Shown here: in pieces, positions 60,178 to 64,000 of the stretch
Position numbering within the stretch: the stretch's first letter is position 1
How the letters are laid out: every line of letters begins with the position of its first letter
Source of the DNA: Scatophagus argus
Taxonomy: Eukaryota > Chordata > Actinopteri > Scatophagidae
Assembly (NCBI RefSeq): GCF_020382885.2
Contig: NC_058506.1
Span: 6,076,001-6,140,000 of the forward strand
Reading direction: 5' to 3'
Length of the DNA: 64,000 bases
Notes under the pieces: generated by a model
Told to the model about the DNA's origin: nothing
Seen by the model: only the letters and a program-made list of their open reading frames with translations
Databases searched by the model: none
Translations under genes and position numbers: made by a program

Positions 60178-63100
60178 GTAAGGACTTCAGCTTTGATATA
60201 CAGGCGAAGTGACACGGGCATGTATGAAATATGAGATTCGTAAGGAGTGATGACGACTTATTGCTGGTTGCAGTATTGCAGTCAGGACTGCAGGACAACT
60301 TTGCTGAAGTTCAGGTGAGTGTTGTGGAGTGCCCGGATCTCACCAAAGAGCCCTTCCAGTTTCCTGTCAAAGGTAAGAGCCTATCAAGTCCGCTTCATGC
60401 CTATTACTCGGTAAACACAACCTGTGATTCCTGTGTGTGTAAAGTCTGCTCAGACCCAGTCAGCACACCGAGGTCATACGACGTTTTTGTACTACGTCCA
60501 TTTATCAGCCTCTCAAAGGCTCAACTTAGTTTCTAACATGGACGTGTTGCGTAATCTATTTGCCATAAAAACCAGAGGAAATAGAGATAGAGAGATAAAT
60601 AGACATTTATTAGATGTTGCATTAATGTTTTATGATGAAAAACAAAGATTTAGTCAAAGTAACTTGTACTTAGTTTTACTTGAATCAAACTGTAATAGAC
60701 TTTTCTGATTTTGTTAGTATTGGAATATAACAAAGTGCATGTACTCAAGTACTGTGCTTAAAGGCATACAATGCAAGAACTTCCATCCATTCCTTCTCTA
60801 TGCTGTTTATCTGTCAGGGGCTGGGGGGCTGGAGCCTGTGCCAGCTGACTACAGGCGAGAGACGGGGTTCACCCTGGAATGGTTGCCAGTCAATCGCAGG
60901 ACTGACACACAAAGACAGACAACCACACACTCTCACCTAAGGTCAATGTAGAGTAGCCAATTAACCTAATGTGCATGTTTTTGGGGTTGTGGGAGGAAAC
61001 CAGAGTACCTGGAGAAAACTCACACAGGCACAGGGAGAACATGCAAACTCCACATAGAAGGGCCCAGACCGGGATTCGAACCTGGAACCCTCTCACTGTG
61101 AGGCAACAGTGCCACTAAAAGTGTGTCCCAGTGTCTGTATCTGCAGAGACCCTGCGCCCTGCCTTGTCTCTTTATTTTGATGTGTTCGGGTGTTCTGGGG
61201 GTCAAAGATTCTGGGCAAAGATATTTGATTGCTGCGTCTCCTTCCCATGGAGTTAACAATCAACCCTATTTCTCCAGAATAACTTCTTAATGACGTGTTT
61301 ACAAGCAACAGTCATATCATATTATGCCTTTAAGTACAAAGTGCTTAAGTACTGCGAAAATATTCCATGACAAGAGAAAGTTTTGAACTAAAACAGCTCA
61401 GCCTTAAACATCACTTCAGATAGAATAGTAAAACATCATATTTCTGCAGAATGAGTACTTTTACTACTGGAAGTACATTTTACTGCTGATACTTGTGCTT
61501 AAGCAACAGGACTTTTACTTGTAGAGCAGCGCTTTCAAAGTGTGGTATTTTACTTATGTGGAGGACATGAATGCTTCCTCCACCAGGGGATTTCATGGGT
61601 GCTTTTCAAAGCAAGCATGACACCTCATTTTGCTTCGAGCGACCAGGACGGATATGTTGAAAGACAGTGAGACAGACCAGTTCATTCAGGTGTGCATGTG
61701 TGGGAGTGGGACACTGGAGACGTGACCGCTTTGGGTCACCGTCCTCTTCTCTGTCCTCGCACTGCAGGCTTGTGTGGAAATCCTCGCATCACTGATGTTG
61801 GGGGCGTGCCATACCTGATCCCCTTGGTTCAAAGGCACAAGGTAGTTTTTGTAAAAACATTGCAATGGAGGTAATGAGCAATGATGTGTAGTGAATGGGA
61901 TTATCATGCAGTTGTCTCTCCTCATCCCAGGAATACGACATGAACGCCATATCAAAAGAGCTGGAGCTGCCAGGAGCCTTCATCCTCGGTGCTGCGGGTG
62001 CTCCCTCCAGAATTCTTGGAATGAATGCAGAGGTGAGTCATTTTTACCTTTAGATTTGCTTACGTGTTGCCGTCTCTGGTCCTTTCCCCTAGAGAGGAGG
62101 CCCCAGATATCATTTTGAAAGCCTCTATGACATGCAGAACTGTGATTTGCTAAAGTAGTGGGCAAAGAATAATCAAAACTGGAACCAGTAATGTCTTAAG
62201 TTCAGAGAGTTTTATCACCTCTTGACCAGCCTGTCTGGCTACAGAGTAAACACTGGATTAAGCAAAAAACTTTGGGTGCTTGTGTGATTGTTTTTTGAAG
62301 TTTGGACTGGAAGCCACACGTCTTCCCTGTGAGCGAAGTGATGAATTGTTCCTGAGGAGAGTCAAAAGTGAAACACTAGATTCTCCTGCAGTAAAGTATC
62401 GTGCTGTCATTATAAACCAGGAGAACAGTTGTTTTTAACACAGAGGTTGATGCGGTCCACAGCTGATGCCTCTGGTTCTGACCGAAGCGGAGGGAAGGCC
62501 TGCGGTGAACAGCAGCTACTTCTCCTCCATCAATCCCGCCGATGGCCAGTGTCTGCAAGAAAAATACAGTGACAAATACAGCGACTGCAGCTTCGGGCTG
62601 CTGGGCAATCTGTACGCTTGTGAAGGGAAGTCTGGGAAGGTAATCCGTTGTATCTGAGAGTGAAGGATGAAAAATGCAGTCATCTTTTCTTATGCTTTTG
62701 ACAAATAATGAACATCTCTGGTTATACATGAACTTAGACCCAATTATCTGGAAGTTAATGGCCTTGCTAAACTTGCTGTGTGTGAACTTCGGCCCCCGTG
62801 GCATGCGTGCTGCCAGAATTTGAAATGATAAACATTAACAAAAGCAAAGTGACTGAGTCGTCGTGCCCTCTTCACCCGTGTGCCTCTCCAGGTCATAGAG
62901 GTGCGAGCCAAGAAGAGAACAGGAAGCCACAGTCTTGTGACGGCTTTGAGGAAAACTCTCGAGGGTCACTACCCTGATAAAAACCTGGCTCTGGGAGGCA
63001 CCTTCATCATCCAGAAAGGGAAAGCAAAAATCCACATCATGGTAAACGCTGGACGTGACGCAGAAAGCGTGAGTTGTCACTGACAGCCGTGTGCATTGAT

Positions 63101-63500
63101 TTGCTTGTGTCTGCTCGTCAACAGCCGAGAGAGTTCTCAATGTGCCCCCTCAACACTAATGATGACGTCAACAGCTGGCTCAAGCACTTCGAGGTCAGCG
63201 CCCCGCTCATCTGCCAGTCGGTGCTGGTATCCAGAGACCCTGTAAGTAAACACACTCGTTTCAATGTGCACTTGTAAAACAGGCTGCTTTGTGATGCTTT
63301 CGTTCATTTGTTTGCTGTGTATCCAGGGTTTAGACCTGCGCGTGGAGCACACCCACTGCTTCAGCCACCACGGAGAAGGTGGCCACTACTACATAGACAC
63401 CACACCTGACACTGTGGAGTACCTGGGCTACTTCATGCCTGCACAGTTTGTCTACCGCATCGACAGGCCCAAGGAGACCCATGGAGTCGGAAGAGATTGA
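60111..63500 (+). CDS. c11orf54: c11orf54: DUF1907 zinc-dependent ester hydrolase, complete, eight coding exons
   Basis: The human protein (PTD012) is a zinc-binding fold with ester-hydrolase activity, found in nucleus and cytosol; its physiological substrate is not settled. Coding parts: 60,111-60,177; 60,274-60,372; 61,768-61,841; 61,931-62,032; 62,463-62,639; 62,892-63,041; 63,125-63,241; 63,327-63,500. They join in frame to 319 codons (human 315). Conserved blocks: LQSGLQDNFAEVQVSVVECP, DLTKEPFQFPVKG, VGGVPYLIPLV, LPGAFILGA, NPADGQC, GGTFIIQKGK and EYLGYFMPAQFVYRIDRP. Zinc ligands: H270, H272 and H282 in VEHTHCFSHHGEGGHYYID (human H266, H268, H278). The start ATG is placed by homology (APDLEELRY against human VPSLEELAG). 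AATAAA signals lie at 63,671 and 63,696. The gene is divergent from taf1d, as in human. Confidence 0.97.
60274..60372 (+). CDS. c11orf54: c11orf54 coding exon 2
   Basis: Acceptor GCTGGTTGCAG, donor CAAAG|GTAAGA. It encodes LQSGLQDNFAEVQVSVVECP and DLTKEPFQFPVK. Confidence 0.96.
60754..61337. mobile_element. Non-autonomous DNA element with TIRs, carrying a nested SINE
   Basis: Inside c11orf54 intron 2, CTTAAAGGCATA (60,757-60,768) is matched by its exact reverse complement at 61,323-61,334, and 14 of 15 positions match when extended outward. The interior right part (CAAAGATTCTGGGCAAAG, GCGTCTCCTTCCCATGG) is unrelated to the SINE that fills the left and middle. No transposase frame is present. 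Confidence 0.6.
60782..61112 (-). mobile_element. tRNA-derived SINE, 5'-truncated
   Basis: On the minus strand a Pol III B-box GGTTCGAATCC (61,072-61,082) follows TGCCTCACAG. It is followed by GGAGTTTGCATGTTCTCCC and TTTTCTCCAGGTACTCTGG, TTTCCTCCCACAACC, then CTGGGGCTGG-like sequence and a short ATGG tail. This is a widespread fish SINE-like family. The A-box end is truncated near 61,112. Confidence 0.75.
61430..61592 (+). repeat. 'AGTACTTTTACT' interspersed repeat
   Basis: GAGTACTTTTACTACTGGAAG, GTACATTTTACTGCTGATAC, GGACTTTTACTTGTAGAG and GTGGTATTTTACTTATGTG, ending near CTTCCTCCACCA, match a very common teleost repeat. A second degenerate piece precedes the TIR element at about 60,640-60,757, so the TIR element may have inserted into it. 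Confidence 0.65.
61768..61841 (+). CDS. c11orf54: c11orf54 coding exon 3
   Basis: Acceptor CTCGCACTGCAG, donor CACAAG|GTAGTT. It encodes LCGNPRITDVGGVPYLIPLV. Confidence 0.96.
61931..62032 (+). CDS. c11orf54: c11orf54 coding exon 4
   Basis: Acceptor CTCATCCCAG, donor GCAGAG|GTGAGT, 34 codons. It includes EYDMNAISKELELPGAFILG. Confidence 0.96.
62463..62639 (+). CDS. c11orf54: c11orf54 coding exon 5
   Basis: Acceptor GCGGTCCACAG, donor GGGAAG|GTAATC, 59 codons. It includes VNSSYFSSINPADGQC and GLLGNLYACEGKSGK. Confidence 0.96.
62892..63041 (+). CDS. c11orf54: c11orf54 coding exon 6
   Basis: Acceptor GCCTCTCCAG, donor ATCATG|GTAAAC, 50 codons. It includes VIEVRAKKRTG and GGTFIIQKGKAKIHIM. Confidence 0.96.
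63125..63241 (+). CDS. c11orf54: c11orf54 coding exon 7
   Basis: Acceptor CGTCAACAG, donor GACCCT|GTAAGT, 39 codons. It encodes PREFSMCPLN to VLVSRDP. Confidence 0.96.
63327..63500 (+). CDS. c11orf54: c11orf54 coding exon 8 and stop
   Basis: Acceptor TGTATCCAG, 57 codons and stop. It carries the zinc motif EHTHCFSHHGEGGH and ends ETHGVGRD, close to the human C-terminus. Confidence 0.97.
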   Translation, partial: GLDLRVEHTHCFSHHGEGGHYYIDTTPDTVEYLGYFMPAQFVYRIDRPKETHGVGRD

Positions 63501-64000
63501 AAAATGAATGAATAAATCAAGCTTGTAGCGCAGCATCTCCTGATCATCTAACTGAATCGAGCAGCGTGTGATTTATATTAGATTCTTTGTATTATAAAAC
63601 CCCACAGAAACATCTTTTCTTTCGTTCAAATCATTTCTGTGAATCTTTGCTATTGAATTACATTTCTGAAAATAAATCAACATTTCTTATAAACAAATAA
63701 AAACAAATGTGATAAAAGAACTTTTTTGTTGTTTGTCCACTGAATGTATTAGTAACATGCAACAACACTCTTCACTTTCAGTAGAATAGAACATTTAAAA
63801 TACCAAAGTGCCTTCCAACTCCATCATGATGAAAGAAAAGGCAGACTGGAGCAGACTGTGGAAGTAATGTGTTTGCCCTGATAGAAAACCAGCACAATAA
63901 AGACCCTACACACTCAGGTGTTATCACTTATTCGCTTGATTTAGGCCTCTTAAACCTCATTTGAGGACAGCAGAGGTGTGTGCAAAGTGTTCGACACCTC
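63501..64000 (+). other. c11orf54 3'UTR and downstream flank
   Basis: AATAAA words lie at 63,511, 63,671 and 63,696, with the latter two at a typical distance from the stop. Another lies near 63,896. No further gene is seen before the window ends. Confidence 0.6.

Noticed and set aside
61060..61112. tRNA gene on the minus strand
   Set aside because: Only a B-box and partial 5' region in a SINE head; no cloverleaf or acceptor stem.

Overview
The window is vertebrate nuclear DNA, almost certainly from a teleost (probably percomorph) fish. It has GT-AG introns, long (CA)n/(GT)n microsatellites, degenerate Tc1-like transposons and several interspersed repeats that I recognise as typical of percomorph genomes. 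Protein-coding sequence is sparse at the left and dense at the right. Most short open frames in the window are chance or microsatellite frames.

Layout. (1) About 1-42,000, minus strand: the 5' part of abr (active BCR-related RhoGEF/RacGAP). Only alternative first exons are inside; the shared body lies beyond position 1. Two first exons are clear. The distal one (40,968-41,787) encodes a BCR-type coiled-coil oligomerisation region. The proximal one (21,842-21,902) encodes the ABR N-terminus containing RGLPRLSWIDTLYS. A possible third lies at 2,411-2,465. All three end in splice phase 1, so they could join the same exon 2. The rest of this 40 kb is intron with microsatellites and repeat remnants. 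(2) 42,000-46,100: intergenic, with a degenerate Tc1-like copy. (3) 46,135-53,247, minus strand: complete six-exon aspa (aspartoacylase), 312 codons, with zinc and catalytic residues intact. (4) 54,769-59,079, minus strand: taf1d (TATA-box-binding-protein-associated factor of RNA polymerase I, subunit D), five coding exons. Its last exon adds an 837-residue lysine/glutamate-rich tail, giving about 1,041 residues against 278 in human. (5) 60,111-63,500, plus strand: complete eight-exon c11orf54 (DUF1907 zinc-dependent ester hydrolase), 319 codons.

Relationships. abr and aspa are both on human 17p13. taf1d and c11orf54 are head-to-head neighbours on human 11q21, and that divergent arrangement is kept here across about 1 kb that probably holds a shared promoter. 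The window therefore joins two blocks that are separate in human. The products act in different processes: Rho-family GTPase control (ABR), N-acetylaspartate hydrolysis (ASPA), Pol I pre-initiation (TAF1D) and an incompletely defined nuclear/cytosolic hydrolase (C11orf54).

All exon limits were read by eye from splice consensus, reading-frame continuity and recalled human protein sequence. No alignment or transcript evidence was available. I found no CRISPR, rRNA or intact tRNA gene.
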